Positions 1 to 9,171 of a stretch of 64,000 nucleotides of DNA are shown here, one piece after another. This DNA comes from Aminipila butyrica. GTDB taxonomy: Bacteria > Bacillota > Clostridia > Peptostreptococcales > Anaerovoracaceae. The stretch covers positions 2,170,001 to 2,234,000 of the forward strand of contig NZ_CP048649.1 in NCBI RefSeq assembly GCF_010669305.1, given 5' to 3'. Position 1 is the first letter of the stretch. The number at the start of each line of letters is the position of its first letter. Under the pieces are notes generated by a model that searched no databases, was not told the origin of the DNA, and saw only the letters and a program-made list of their open reading frames with translations. The position numbers were made by a program, and so were the translations under genes.

Positions 1-918
1 GCCCTTCCATGGAAGCCAATCGAAACGCACAACCGCATAGTGGAAATGACCACCGCAGCTAACCGGGACTTCCCCAAGCTAAAAAAGCACTTGATTATCG
101 GCACCAGAAAGACACACCGATATGTACCAAATCAGAAGGTTTCTGACTGGCTGGTACCCTATACCTCCTCTGGTTGCAGTGCGATGTGCCTGTACTGCTA
201 TCTGGTATGCAACTACAATAAATGCGCCTATCTTCGTCTCTTTGTTAACCGGGAGCAAATGCTGGACAAGCTGCTAAAAAAAGATGCCGCAGCTCCCGTA
301 CCGCAAACCTTTGAGATTGGCAGCAACAGTGATTTGGTGCTGGAAAACACCATAACCGATAATTTACTCTATACCATTGAACGTTTTGCCCAAGAAGGCC
401 GAGGCAGTCTGACGTTTCCAACAAAATTTGATATGGTAACGCCGCTGCTCAGCCTGGATCACCGGGAGAAGATTATATTTCGCATGAGCATGAACCCTCA
501 GGAAATAATAACTCGCATAGAATTGGGCACGTCCCCTTTATCTGCAAGAATTCGTGCCTTAAACGACATGGCGGAGGCGGGCTATCCGGTAGGATTATTA
601 ATTGCTCCCGTAATTCTTCTGCCCAACTGGAAGCAGTTATACGGTGAACTGATCGATCGTCTGGCAGAGGAACTGAGCGATAAGGTTCGGAAAAATGGCT
701 TTATAGAAATTATATTAATGACTTATAGTTTCGTACAAAATGCCATTAACACAGAGGCCTTCCCAAATGCCGTTCAGCTTTTTGACCGAGAAACCATGAC
801 CGGACGCGGACGGGGCAAATACTCCTATCGAAATCCTATTCGTGCAGAGGCAGAGGCCTTTTTACGAGAAAAGCTTTCCCAGCGCTTAGGCAGTATGCCA
901 ATACTGTATATTTCCTAA
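1..918 (+). CDS. splB: Spore photoproduct lyase (partial, 5' end outside window)
   Basis: Radical SAM enzyme that reverses the UV-induced spore photoproduct (thyminyl-thymine) in spore DNA during germination. The reading frame is open from base 1 through the GTG at 40, and the codons before it (…PIETHNRI) read as natural SplB sequence, so the true start lies left of the window. The radical SAM cluster motif CxxxCxxC is seen as CSAMCLYC, following the typical GTRKTHRYVPN segment. Family proteins are about 340 residues, so roughly 40 residues are missing. The stop is at 916-918 and the next gene converges on it. It implies a spore-forming host. Confidence 0.93.
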   Translation, partial: ALPWKPIETHNRIVEMTTAANRDFPKLKKHLIIGTRKTHRYVPNQKVSDWLVPYTSSGCSAMCLYCYLVCNYNKCAYLRLFVNREQMLDKLLKKDAAAPVPQTFEIGSNSDLVLENTITDNLLYTIERFAQEGRGSLTFPTKFDMVTPLLSLDHREKIIFRMSMNPQEIITRIELGTSPLSARIRALNDMAEAGYPVGLLIAPVILLPNWKQLYGELIDRLAEELSDKVRKNGFIEIILMTYSFVQNAINTEAFPNAVQLFDRETMTGRGRGKYSYRNPIRAEAEAFLREKLSQRLGSMPILYIS

Positions 919-952
919 GACTTTTCATAGGCAGTCATGTCAAAGAAAAAAC

Positions 953-2320
953 TTAACCTATAGCGGTTTTCTTCCGTTCATCTTTATAGAAGACGGCAAT
1001 CACCAGCCCCACCAGAGTTCCTGCCAGCATCGGGATGACCCAGCCCATGCCTAATGTAAAGAACGGAACATGAGCTTCATAGAAGGCAAGGATTTGACTT
1101 ACTGGAGCCGAGTTCCGAAGTCCTTCCGGCATGGCATTCAGTCCATCCGCCAGACTTACCAGCATGGTGAATATGGTTGCAGAAAGGTAAACGCATCTGC
1201 GTCCCTTAAAAAGATGTGAACCTAACGTCAAAATAATCAACGCAATAGCAAGGGGATAGATAAACATCAGCACTGGAATCGAAAGCGTGATGAGCTGTGT
1301 CAATCCAATATTGGAAACAATACAAGAAAATGCGGTAAATAATATGACGTATGATTTGTAGCTAAGGGAGCGGGGAAATATCTGCCGGAAAGTTTCGGAA
1401 CAGGCGACAATTAACCCGATTGCCGTCTTTAGACAAGCCAGGGTGACGATAATAGCCAAGAGGACACTCCCTAAATCTCCAAAGAAATGATTGGCAATCT
1501 TGGCAAGAGCAATCCCCCCATTTTCTGCAGGTTCCATAATGCGAAGGCTGGTCGCTCCCATAATTGCCAAAAATGTATAGATTGAACTCATTAAAATGAC
1601 GGTAACAATTCCGGCTTTCACGGTTCCGTAGGCAATATCCCTCGGTTCCTCTATGCCCTGCTCTTTAATATTTTGAACTATAATAATTCCGAAAGCCAGC
1701 GCAGCAAGAGCATCCATCGTATTATACCCTTCCGTAAACCCTTTAAAGAAGGCCGCATGGAGGTAGGCTTCCTGCACGGGTGCCTGTGCGTAATCTCCCA
1801 TGGGAGAAACAAAACTAGCGATAACTAAAATGCTGAGAAAAACTAAAAAAAGAGGATTTAGTACTTTTCCTACCCAGGTTAATATTTTACTAGGCCTCAT
1901 GGCAAAGAAAAGGGCTGCACCGAAGAAACAAATCGTAAAGATTGCCAAGACTACTGTCTTATATTGCTCCGGAATGTAAGAGGAGACCCCAATCTCAAAG
2001 GAAACATTGCCCAGTCTCGGCAAAGCAAAGAAAGGCCCTATGGTGAGGTATAAAAGAATAGTGAAGCCATACGCATAGTATGGATGGACCCTGCTGGACA
2101 GATCAAAAAGGCCATCACTTCTAGATAGTCCCATGGCTACAATTCCCAGGAAAGGCAGGCCAACAGCGGTCATAATGAAACCCGCAGTGGCGATAAATAC
2201 CGCTTGTCCAGAAAGTTGTCCCATATAAACGGGAAAAATTAAATTTCCCGCACCGAAAAAAAGCCCGAAAAGCAACGAGCCGACAGCTAGATTGGATGAA
2301 AAAGATAAAGTTCGCTTCAA
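953..2320 (-). CDS. brnQ: Branched-chain amino acid transport carrier (LIVCS/BrnQ family)
   Basis: Cation-coupled uptake of leucine, isoleucine and valine across the cytoplasmic membrane. The 455-residue protein has about 12 hydrophobic segments and the conserved N-terminus with LLFGLFFGAGNLIFP. I place the start at a TTG at 2320 because AAAGGAG lies 7-8 bases upstream; an upstream in-frame TTG at 2338 overlaps the preceding stop and has no ribosome binding site. The gene follows the nitroreductase gene by 14 bases and is probably co-transcribed with it. Family membership is firm; substrate preference among branched-chain amino acids is not visible. Confidence 0.93.
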   Translation of the reverse strand: MKRTLSFSSNLAVGSLLFGLFFGAGNLIFPVYMGQLSGQAVFIATAGFIMTAVGLPFLGIVAMGLSRSDGLFDLSSRVHPYYAYGFTILLYLTIGPFFALPRLGNVSFEIGVSSYIPEQYKTVVLAIFTICFFGAALFFAMRPSKILTWVGKVLNPLFLVFLSILVIASFVSPMGDYAQAPVQEAYLHAAFFKGFTEGYNTMDALAALAFGIIIVQNIKEQGIEEPRDIAYGTVKAGIVTVILMSSIYTFLAIMGATSLRIMEPAENGGIALAKIANHFFGDLGSVLLAIIVTLACLKTAIGLIVACSETFRQIFPRSLSYKSYVILFTAFSCIVSNIGLTQLITLSIPVLMFIYPLAIALIILTLGSHLFKGRRCVYLSATIFTMLVSLADGLNAMPEGLRNSAPVSQILAFYEAHVPFFTLGMGWVIPMLAGTLVGLVIAVFYKDERKKTAIG

Positions 2321-2334
2321 TGTATTGTCTCCTT

Positions 2335-2895
2335 TCAAATTACGGTAATCTTTTCTTGGTTAGGGATATGCGGCGACGCCATATGCTCTGCATAACCCAA
2401 CAAAACACCCATACCGCATTCATAGCCCTCTGGAAACTTAAGTCTGCGTTTAAAGTCTGCCGCCTTATTCCCGGCAAAGGCTACCCCCACAAAACCACAA
2501 TGAAGATTTGCGATTCCAAGAGATGTCGCAGCAAGGGCTATGTTTTGAGCAAGAATACCACAATCAATCCATTCAGCTCCTTTTGGAAAAGCTTCCTTTA
2601 CTGCAATGACAATCATACACGGTGCATTGTAAAATAGTCTGCCTCCACGAGACATAATGCGCTCATACATGGATTTATCCTCCAGGGCTGACAATATGCT
2701 CATTCCTTCTGTTTCCATTTCCTCTATGAGGGCTTTATCCTTCACAAGGATTACGTGCCAGCCTTGGCGATTCATGCCGCTGGGAGCCTGTATTGCCGCT
2801 TGTGCAATCGCCATCAGGTCTTCTTGCTCTGGTAATCTACCCGTAAAACTTCGGCAGGAAAATCGTTCCGCTATTGTTTTTAACGTGCTATTCAT
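2335..2895 (-). CDS. Nitroreductase family protein
   Basis: FMN-dependent NAD(P)H oxidoreductase of the nitroreductase fold, cytoplasmic, 186 residues. The N-terminal RFSCRSFTG is the typical FMN-phosphate-binding RxSxRxF region, and QAPSGMNRQGWHVILV and the C-terminal GYECGMGVLLGYA are family blocks. AGAAAGGA lies 8-9 bases before the ATG at 2895, which I prefer to an upstream ATG at 2916. It is first in an apparent two-gene operon with brnQ. The physiological substrate cannot be read from sequence. Confidence 0.88.
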   Translation of the reverse strand: MNSTLKTIAERFSCRSFTGRLPEQEDLMAIAQAAIQAPSGMNRQGWHVILVKDKALIEEMETEGMSILSALEDKSMYERIMSRGGRLFYNAPCMIVIAVKEAFPKGAEWIDCGILAQNIALAATSLGIANLHCGFVGVAFAGNKAADFKRRLKFPEGYECGMGVLLGYAEHMASPHIPNQEKITVI

Positions 2896-2938
2896 AATAA
2901 AAATCCTTTCTGACATACCTTTATTTATCCCTTTATGT

Positions 2939-3646
2939 TTACGGATTACACCTGCTGCAAGGGGTCTTGCCTAAATTAATCGCGTCTGATTTAGACACAG
3001 ATATTTTGCTTTGCCTTAAGTATTGGCAACCATCCCTATGATATTTTTCTCCGGTCTCCGTAATATAAACGGTGTAATTGTCTTGAACTTGAACAGTTTC
3101 CAGTTCAGCGCTCTCTTGTTTTTCTGCTGCTGCCTGCTGAATGGCCAATTCTTGTTCTGCTTTGGCTTGAGCCTGAACAGCTGCTTCCTTATCCCTCTCT
3201 GCTTGAAGGCTTACTAATTTCTCTTCCGCCCAATTTAAGGAGGTGAGGTTTGTTACAAAACTTTTTTGCTCAGAATCCAAAAGTTCATAAGCTGCCCTTA
3301 CCGCTTTAACATCCTCAGATTGCTCTAATGTGATGGCATTGATGTCTCCCAGCGCCTCGATCTTTGAAATCACCATTGCTACGCTTTGATCTTTATTATC
3401 TGTAGCTTTTTCAGCAGTAATTCCTGATGGGACGTGTTTATCTTGTTCTATATTTTGATCTGAGTTCCCTGAAAAAACACCCGTTAAAACAAAAAACAAC
3501 AACATACCAATCCCATAGTATTTCAGAACATTTTTCCTTGTTTTCTCTTCTTGAGTACCCCATCTGACGACTACATTAGGACTTATTAAACCAATAATTA
3601 CCGCAATTAAACAAATAACGAATAATAATATGAACAACCCCTCCAT
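2939..3646 (-). CDS. Membrane-anchored protein with C-terminal Cys/His motif
   Basis: 235-residue protein of unknown function. Two hydrophobic segments near the N-terminus (about residues 3-23 and 45-62) anchor it in the membrane. A middle part reads VRAAYELLDSEQK followed by VTNL, a small helical repeat seen in Firmicute surface proteins, and then an Ala/Gln/Glu-rich probable coiled coil. The C-terminus YHRDGCQYL … PCSRCNP is a small Cys/His motif that I recall as a tail on some ComEC-like and nuclease proteins. That suggests, but does not show, metal binding. AAGGAGG supports the ATG at 3646. Confidence 0.75.
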   Translation of the reverse strand: MEGLFILLFVICLIAVIIGLISPNVVVRWGTQEEKTRKNVLKYYGIGMLLFFVLTGVFSGNSDQNIEQDKHVPSGITAEKATDNKDQSVAMVISKIEALGDINAITLEQSEDVKAVRAAYELLDSEQKSFVTNLTSLNWAEEKLVSLQAERDKEAAVQAQAKAEQELAIQQAAAEKQESAELETVQVQDNYTVYITETGEKYHRDGCQYLRQSKISVSKSDAINLGKTPCSRCNP

Positions 3647-3750
3647 CTAAAGCCTCCTTCTGTCAAATAGCTTAATCATTTGATTTCAATATTCATGCTT
3701 TTGAAATAAGAATACCATATTTATCGAGATTTGGGCATATTTTCCGTGAA

Positions 3751-4941
3751 TTAGAGTAAATCATATTTTTCTTTTAGGGACAAAATCCGTAATACACTTT
3801 CGTCAACCCGCTTTTCACTTATAGTTCCGGCTTTAACTGCATCATAGACACCATGATAAGCTTCTGCAAAATTTTCAGGCATTAGGACAATATCAGCTCC
3901 TGCTAAAATAGCTTTAACCGCCCCTTCACTAGATGTATACTCCTGTGCAATCGCTCCCATTGCCATGGAATCTGTGATAACCACACCGTTATATGCCAAC
4001 TCTTTTCGCAATTTCCCCTCAATCATTTCAGAGGAAAGGGAAGATGGAAGTCCATCGGCGGTTATATTGGGAACTGTAATATGAGAAATCATAACCATGT
4101 CCGTCTGTTTAGACGCCTTAATAAATGGAATTAGCTCACATTCCTTTAGTTCTTCCCAGGTTTTTTCCATAGAAACAAAACCTCTATGGGTATCCCCTTT
4201 TGTATCTCCATGGCCAGGGAAATGCTTTACACAGCTCATAATACCGGCCTCATGAAGCCCATCGATTTCTGCTGTTACCATCTTTGCCACCAGGGCAGGA
4301 TCGCTGCCAAAAGAACGATTGCCAATTACCACATTTTCCGGGTTTGTATTAACGTCGGCTACCGGAGCAAAATCTACATTAAAACCATACTTCTTTAAAT
4401 AGGAACCAATTGTAAAACCAACTTGTTGGGCATTTTCACGCTCTCCAGTCTGACCTATGGATTCCATACTCTCGTACGTTGTTACATCAAATCCTTTTGA
4501 ATTTGCAATTCTGGATACGGGACCTCCTTCTTCATCAATGCTTACAAATAGCGGCGTTTTGCTTTGCTGATTCATTTCATTAATAAAGTCCGTCAGCTGT
4601 GCAGGAGATAGAATGTTTTTTTGAAAGATTACAATACCGCCAATTGGATATTGCTTTAATGATTCCATTATTTGACTGTCCGCTTCTGTGATGCCATAAT
4701 CTTTTGAGCTGCTGATTTGCTCCGCAGTCAGGCTAAAATCAAGGGACTCTGGACGAATGATAAAAAGCTGTCCAATTTTTTCCTCTAAAGTCATCCTGTT
4801 CAGTAATTGCTCCGCTTTTGATAGCGTTTGACTAGGGGGTGTATTGTTTACCGAATCCGGCTTGTCTACATTTGATGCACTGCATGAAGTAAGAAGGAAT
4901 AGGATGGCAAATGCGCATGCATTTAAAAATATCTTTCTCAT
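3751..4941 (-). CDS. nagZ: Beta-N-acetylhexosaminidase, GH3 family lipoprotein (NagZ-like)
   Basis: Extracytoplasmic glycosidase predicted to release N-acetylglucosamine from muropeptides. The N-terminus is a lipoprotein signal with lipobox LTSC (Cys20) followed by a polar linker. The GH3 domain carries KHFPGHGDTKGDTH, containing the NagZ-type catalytic His, and the nucleophile region VVITDSMAMGA. At 396 residues it matches the single-domain NagZ form without a C-terminal GH3 domain. GAGGAG precedes the ATG. It appears monocistronic, and a role in wall recycling or scavenging is inferred from the family. Confidence 0.92.
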   Translation of the reverse strand: MRKIFLNACAFAILFLLTSCSASNVDKPDSVNNTPPSQTLSKAEQLLNRMTLEEKIGQLFIIRPESLDFSLTAEQISSSKDYGITEADSQIMESLKQYPIGGIVIFQKNILSPAQLTDFINEMNQQSKTPLFVSIDEEGGPVSRIANSKGFDVTTYESMESIGQTGERENAQQVGFTIGSYLKKYGFNVDFAPVADVNTNPENVVIGNRSFGSDPALVAKMVTAEIDGLHEAGIMSCVKHFPGHGDTKGDTHRGFVSMEKTWEELKECELIPFIKASKQTDMVMISHITVPNITADGLPSSLSSEMIEGKLRKELAYNGVVITDSMAMGAIAQEYTSSEGAVKAILAGADIVLMPENFAEAYHGVYDAVKAGTISEKRVDESVLRILSLKEKYDLL

Positions 4942-5045
4942 CTTTATCTCCTCATTAGAATTCGTTATTTTGCAATCCGAGTGGTTTTACCATACAAAAA
5001 ATAGAGGGAGAATCCTCCCTCTGCCTTTGGTGTACGGATTGCACC

Positions 5046-5498
5046 TCACAGGGCTTCCAGAATCTCATGGATATCCGGCAGCTCTCCCAGGGGATAAACC
5101 TTCACCCATTTAACGATTCCTTCCCCATCGATGAGGATATTGGCTCGACCAGAGAAGCCGTGGTTTTCCATAAAAACACCGTAATCCTGTGCGACCTTAC
5201 CCTGCGGCCAGAAGTCGCTGACAAGAGGGGTTTTCTCTATGGATAGAACGGTAGCCCACGCTTTCTTGCTGGGAGCAGCGTCGACGCTCAGACCAATGGC
5301 AACAGTGTTCTTCGCAGCAAATGCGTCGAAATGCACCTCTAGTGCACGCATCTGGTCCGTACACACGCTGGTCCAGGCCAGCGGATGCCAAGACAACAGC
5401 ACTTGCTTGCCACAATAGTCGGACAACCGTATTTCCTTGCCGAATCCATCTTGCAGGATGAAATCAGGAGCCTTTGAACCTACCTGAATTGCTTTCAT
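5046..5498 (-). CDS. Peroxiredoxin (AhpC/TSA, Bcp-like)
   Basis: Cytoplasmic thiol peroxidase reducing hydrogen peroxide and alkyl hydroperoxides. The active-site motif PxxxTxxC is present as PLAWTSVC with the peroxidatic Cys46; no obvious C-terminal resolving Cys is seen, so it may be 1-Cys or use a Cys near residue 29. The 150-residue length fits the short Bcp/PrxQ class. AGGAGGG precedes the ATG. It fits the oxygen-defence theme of the window. Confidence 0.9.
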   Translation of the reverse strand: MKAIQVGSKAPDFILQDGFGKEIRLSDYCGKQVLLSWHPLAWTSVCTDQMRALEVHFDAFAAKNTVAIGLSVDAAPSKKAWATVLSIEKTPLVSDFWPQGKVAQDYGVFMENHGFSGRANILIDGEGIVKWVKVYPLGELPDIHEILEAL

Positions 5499-5673
5499 AT
5501 TTTGTTCCCTCCTATATCTGAATGTGGAGAAGCAAGACCAACCTAAGCGGACCTGCTTCGATGCTTTTATTATACTATAAGAGTTTGCTTCTTTCTACCA
5601 AATTTATACAAGTATTCCTGACGAATCCTTCGAAGCATACTTAAAATCCGGCATTTTAGTTTTTTGAGGGAAT

Positions 5674-6519
5674 TCAATCAGAATAAAAGGCTTCAATTGC
5701 CTGGGCGAAAAATTGTGCTGCCCCCTCTCCATACTGTTGATCGATTGCCTGCTGACACGGCTTATTTCTATATGACTGAGCAACCGCTAACATCAACGGC
5801 TTTTCTTCTTTCATTTGGCAAAACTGTTTCATAACAAAACCATATTCACCGATAATTTTTTTCACTTCAACAGACTGGAAGTCACAATTGCGTTTTTCCA
5901 GCAGCTTTTGGCGAATTGCCTCCTCCCGTTTTTTATAGCTTTCGGCAACTTCCTTGCTAATTGGCTTCTCGAGGGTAGATAAATAAGCATCCTTACCCCC
6001 GTACCATTCCACTACTTTTGCATAACGTCTTTGTACCTCTTCTGATGCTACCACCTCCAGATAATGTTGCTTCCACTGTTCTGCACTTCCAAATTCACCA
6101 ATGGCCGTTTGACGCATTTCCTCTGGCATGTTAATAAACATGAGATGAAACATTTTCTCCACCTCTGTTTTAGTGAAAAGTGAAAAATCCATCCGATTGT
6201 CTCCTTTCAAAACATCATCCACACTGGCAATCAGGTGTTCCAAACGTTCCTTTTTTGCAACCAGCATTTCTCTCTGCATTTGCAGAATTTGGTTTCTATC
6301 CAGAGACGAATTTTTGATAATGGCTTTGATTTCTTTTAGCGGAATATCAAACTCGCGAAAAAACAGAATCTGTTGTAAAATCTCTAAGGCTTTATCATCA
6401 TACAGCCGATATCCTGTTTCACTTTTGCTGGTGGGCGAAAACAATCCAATCTCATCATAATAGTGAAGTGTGCGCACACTAACGCCGGTAAGCTCTGCTA
6501 CCTCTTTTATGGTTCTCAT
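5674..6519 (-). CDS. MerR-family regulator with TipAS domain
   Basis: Transcriptional regulator of 281 residues. The N-terminal MerR winged helix starts MRTIKEVAELTGVSVRTLHYYDEIGL, followed by a coiled-coil dimerisation helix (about 75-110) and a TipAS-type antibiotic-recognition domain (about 120-281) with MFHLMF and PCQQAIDQQYGEG. The start at 6519 is set by GGGAGGAGG 8 bases upstream; an in-frame TTG at 6549 lacks a site. It is the last gene of an operon with the methyltransferase-MarR fusion and the saccharopine-dehydrogenase-like gene. TipAS proteins sense thiopeptide-like or other drugs; the ligand here is unknown. Confidence 0.88.
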   Translation of the reverse strand: MRTIKEVAELTGVSVRTLHYYDEIGLFSPTSKSETGYRLYDDKALEILQQILFFREFDIPLKEIKAIIKNSSLDRNQILQMQREMLVAKKERLEHLIASVDDVLKGDNRMDFSLFTKTEVEKMFHLMFINMPEEMRQTAIGEFGSAEQWKQHYLEVVASEEVQRRYAKVVEWYGGKDAYLSTLEKPISKEVAESYKKREEAIRQKLLEKRNCDFQSVEVKKIIGEYGFVMKQFCQMKEEKPLMLAVAQSYRNKPCQQAIDQQYGEGAAQFFAQAIEAFYSD

Positions 6520-6549
6520 ACAATCTGACCTCCTCCCGTGATAGGTCAA

Positions 6550-7575
6550 CTATACGCTATGACGTCCCGTGAGAGTCAAGGTCAATCCAAACAATTTATT
6601 CTCAGCCACTTCTTCCACATGAATAACATCCGAAATACCCAACAGACCATTTCTTAAATCCATAGTTGCCATGCGCTTTGCCGCTTCGGCAGCAATTAAC
6701 CCGGTAAATCTACCCTCGTCATGCCCCCATGCATGGATAATCTTTTCCCCTGCTTGCACGGCCACCATAAAGATATCGGTTCCTAACTTTGGTTTTTTTA
6801 AAATAGCCTCTGCCATGCGATAAATCGGCTTGTATTTTAGCGATCCCAATAAGCCCAGCTTGTTGGCTCTATAAATGAAATCCGTTACAATTGACTGGTC
6901 AAAACCCAAGTACGTTGTAAAAGTCCGGTCTTTGTATTTTAAATTTAGCATATGCTGATCCACAAAATTAAAATTATAGGTTTTCAGGCTTTTCTGCTCC
7001 ATATGAATTGTGCTTTTTTGTGTAAAAGGCCGAATATAGCCCAAAGTCTTATGACTGTAGCTTTTCAAAAAATTATCCAGAGTCCACTGAATGGCCGCAT
7101 CCCCGTGCTTTTCGCCCAAACCTAAAATAACCTCAATATTTATTTCGTCTGCCAGCGGATGCATCAGAACAAATTTTTCTGCCAAAAGATTGGTAAGTCC
7201 AGGAGCCAACCCAATCCCCAGCAAAATTTTGCTTGTTCCTCGAAGTTTTAATTGCTGAATTTTCTCTAGGTACTCAGAGTTTGCCGTTACATCCATATAA
7301 TCAATTCCATGGATATCACAAAATTCTACCAACTCGGTATTCTCCTGATCTACACAAACAATAACCCAGCCAACACCATCCAGTTTTGTAAAATCGATAT
7401 GATGAACATCCATAGAGCAGATTTCAGCCTGGATTTTTTCCTTTTTCAAGAAGTGCTGGATTTTATCTTTGTTCCGTCCAACCAGCATTAAATTGTAGTC
7501 TTTCAGTTCTCTGGTAATATACTGCCCGACTTTGCCATGTCCCCCTATAATCATAATCTTACTTTTCGTATTCAT
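6550..7575 (-). CDS. Saccharopine-dehydrogenase-like NAD(P)-binding protein
   Basis: 341-residue oxidoreductase-type protein with an N-terminal Rossmann fold (IMIIGGHGKVGQYI, residues 8-21, glycine-rich) and the saccharopine dehydrogenase layout, including LGIGLAPGLTNLLA. Such proteins reduce an imine formed between an amino acid and a 2-oxoacid or act on similar substrates, but the substrate here cannot be read. It lies 33 bases after the methyltransferase-MarR gene and abuts the TipAS regulator, so the three genes probably form one transcript. AGGAGAA precedes the ATG. The pairing with a methyltransferase hints at small-molecule synthesis or modification (inference). Confidence 0.8.
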   Translation of the reverse strand: MNTKSKIMIIGGHGKVGQYITRELKDYNLMLVGRNKDKIQHFLKKEKIQAEICSMDVHHIDFTKLDGVGWVIVCVDQENTELVEFCDIHGIDYMDVTANSEYLEKIQQLKLRGTSKILLGIGLAPGLTNLLAEKFVLMHPLADEINIEVILGLGEKHGDAAIQWTLDNFLKSYSHKTLGYIRPFTQKSTIHMEQKSLKTYNFNFVDQHMLNLKYKDRTFTTYLGFDQSIVTDFIYRANKLGLLGSLKYKPIYRMAEAILKKPKLGTDIFMVAVQAGEKIIHAWGHDEGRFTGLIAAEAAKRMATMDLRNGLLGISDVIHVEEVAENKLFGLTLTLTGRHSV

Positions 7576-7608
7576 TTATATTCTCCTGTATGTTGGCCTT
7601 GTCGAGGC

Positions 7609-9045
7609 TTATGAGTGGTGTTCAATTAAACTAATGGCATGGTCCAAAAATCCCTTCATAGCGGCTAATTTATCACCCGAAGTATCCCCTAGAAAATCAA
7701 AGAGTGCTTTATCGTATTCGTCATGATATTTTTTATGAGCATGATAGGCGGTCTGTCCTTTTTCCGTCAAATAAAGCAAATAGCGTTTTTTATCCTCCGG
7801 GTCATCTTGCTTGACAATCAGACCTCGTTCGCTTAGTTTTTGTAAGGTCTTGTGAACCACCGGTCTGGTAATGCCATATTTTCGTGCAAGTTCAGCGCTG
7901 TGTATGCCCGGATAATCGCCAATTGTTTTGATCATGTGGATTTCTCCACGGTAAAAAGTCATCTCTTCACTGCCAAAATCAAGTACATTTGTTTTGCTGT
8001 TTGCAATTCTTTCTGTCAGCATGATGAAAGAATCAATGACTTCACTAGAAGGTACAGAAAGATTTCTGCGATCTTTTTGGTAAAGGTGCCCTTCAAACAG
8101 GGATACTTTTATCCGCTCCGCCAAGTTAAAGCCAGATTTTTGCAAAACTGTTTCAATTTCTTTCGCACTGGGCGGCAAAGGAATGCCCTCCAAAAATCCG
8201 GATAACCAGCTTATCATATTTGCGGGAACACTGTTTTTATCCTCTGCAAATTGCCCAATAATAAACAGATACCCGCCATCTTTTAACGCGTCGGAGAGCT
8301 TTTCCATAAAGACAGATAAGTCACCCTCGACAAAATTTAATATGCCAGAGGCAATAATAAAATCATAAGGGCCATCCAATGGGTCCGAATTAAAGTCGCC
8401 TGAAATCACGTCAATCTTTTGCTGCATGTGGTGCTGCTGTACAATCTCTCTTGTTACCTTAGAAACTTCCGGGGTTTCCAGTATGGTTGCTTTGCTGTTT
8501 GGAAACTGTTTTATGAACTCGATATCCAAAATACCAGCTCCGCCCCCCAAATCCAAAATATGAAGTGTATCGCTGTTATTGGGATACAACTTGCCTATTT
8601 TATCCATAAACACCTGCACTCGCCCCGTATACATTTCTGGGATGGTTAAACGAGCGAGTTCTGAGAAATCATAGCTAGGTCCATTCCCAGCAGGGGGAGC
8701 CTTTACCTTTTCTTCCAAAAGGGACAGGGACGTCATCTTTTCACGGAATAAAAGGGTATCGCCCAGAAAGACTTTGCTGTTCCGAGATAAAAAAGACTTT
8801 GTTTCGGATGCGTTTATATAAAAATCTCCCTGCTTATGAACAAACCCACAAGAAACCAGGGATAAAAGCATGAAATCCATTTGTATTTTGTCGCAACCAG
8901 TTGCCTCTGCAATTTCTTCTGCCCTTTGGGGCGTATCAAGAAAAGAGAAAAGATCCAAGCGAATTGCTGCAAATAGCAACTGACCTTCTTGATAATGGCG
9001 CATGATTTGATAATACCGGCTTGGGCTATCTTCTATCGCATACAT
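7609..9045 (-). CDS. Class I O-methyltransferase fused to a C-terminal MarR domain
   Basis: 478-residue two-function protein. Residues 1-100 resemble the winged-helix dimerisation domain of HIOMT/CrtF-type O-methyltransferases. Residues about 130-320 are an AdoMet-binding fold with LDLGGGAG near 164-171 and DFIIASGILNFV. Residues about 335-478 form a complete MarR module (HSAELARKYGITRPVVHKTLQKL and a DPEDKKRYLLYLTEKG wing). The reading frame is continuous, with AAGGAGAT before the ATG. It is first in a three-gene operon. A methyltransferase carrying its own MarR domain could be an autoregulated enzyme that senses its substrate; this is inference. Confidence 0.85.
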   Translation of the reverse strand: MYAIEDSPSRYYQIMRHYQEGQLLFAAIRLDLFSFLDTPQRAEEIAEATGCDKIQMDFMLLSLVSCGFVHKQGDFYINASETKSFLSRNSKVFLGDTLLFREKMTSLSLLEEKVKAPPAGNGPSYDFSELARLTIPEMYTGRVQVFMDKIGKLYPNNSDTLHILDLGGGAGILDIEFIKQFPNSKATILETPEVSKVTREIVQQHHMQQKIDVISGDFNSDPLDGPYDFIIASGILNFVEGDLSVFMEKLSDALKDGGYLFIIGQFAEDKNSVPANMISWLSGFLEGIPLPPSAKEIETVLQKSGFNLAERIKVSLFEGHLYQKDRRNLSVPSSEVIDSFIMLTERIANSKTNVLDFGSEEMTFYRGEIHMIKTIGDYPGIHSAELARKYGITRPVVHKTLQKLSERGLIVKQDDPEDKKRYLLYLTEKGQTAYHAHKKYHDEYDKALFDFLGDTSGDKLAAMKGFLDHAISLIEHHS

Positions 9046-9082
9046 ATACGAAACATCTCCTTTTTGTATTTAGAAATAGTTA

Positions 9083-9144
9083 AAGAAAATAATTTATATC
9101 GTTATCATAGCATACATTCATTTAGTTTGCAATCATAACAATTC
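9083..9144 (-). promoter_or_regulatory. Predicted sigma-A promoter of the methyltransferase-MarR operon
   Basis: On the minus strand TTGCAA, a 17-base spacer and TATGAT lie just upstream of the fusion gene. A 12-base direct repeat TACATTCATTTA occurs here and again at the end of the next gene upstream. It could be chance or part of a regulator site. Confidence 0.5.
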
Positions 9145-9171
9145 TCCAAACAGATACAACCCTACATTCAT

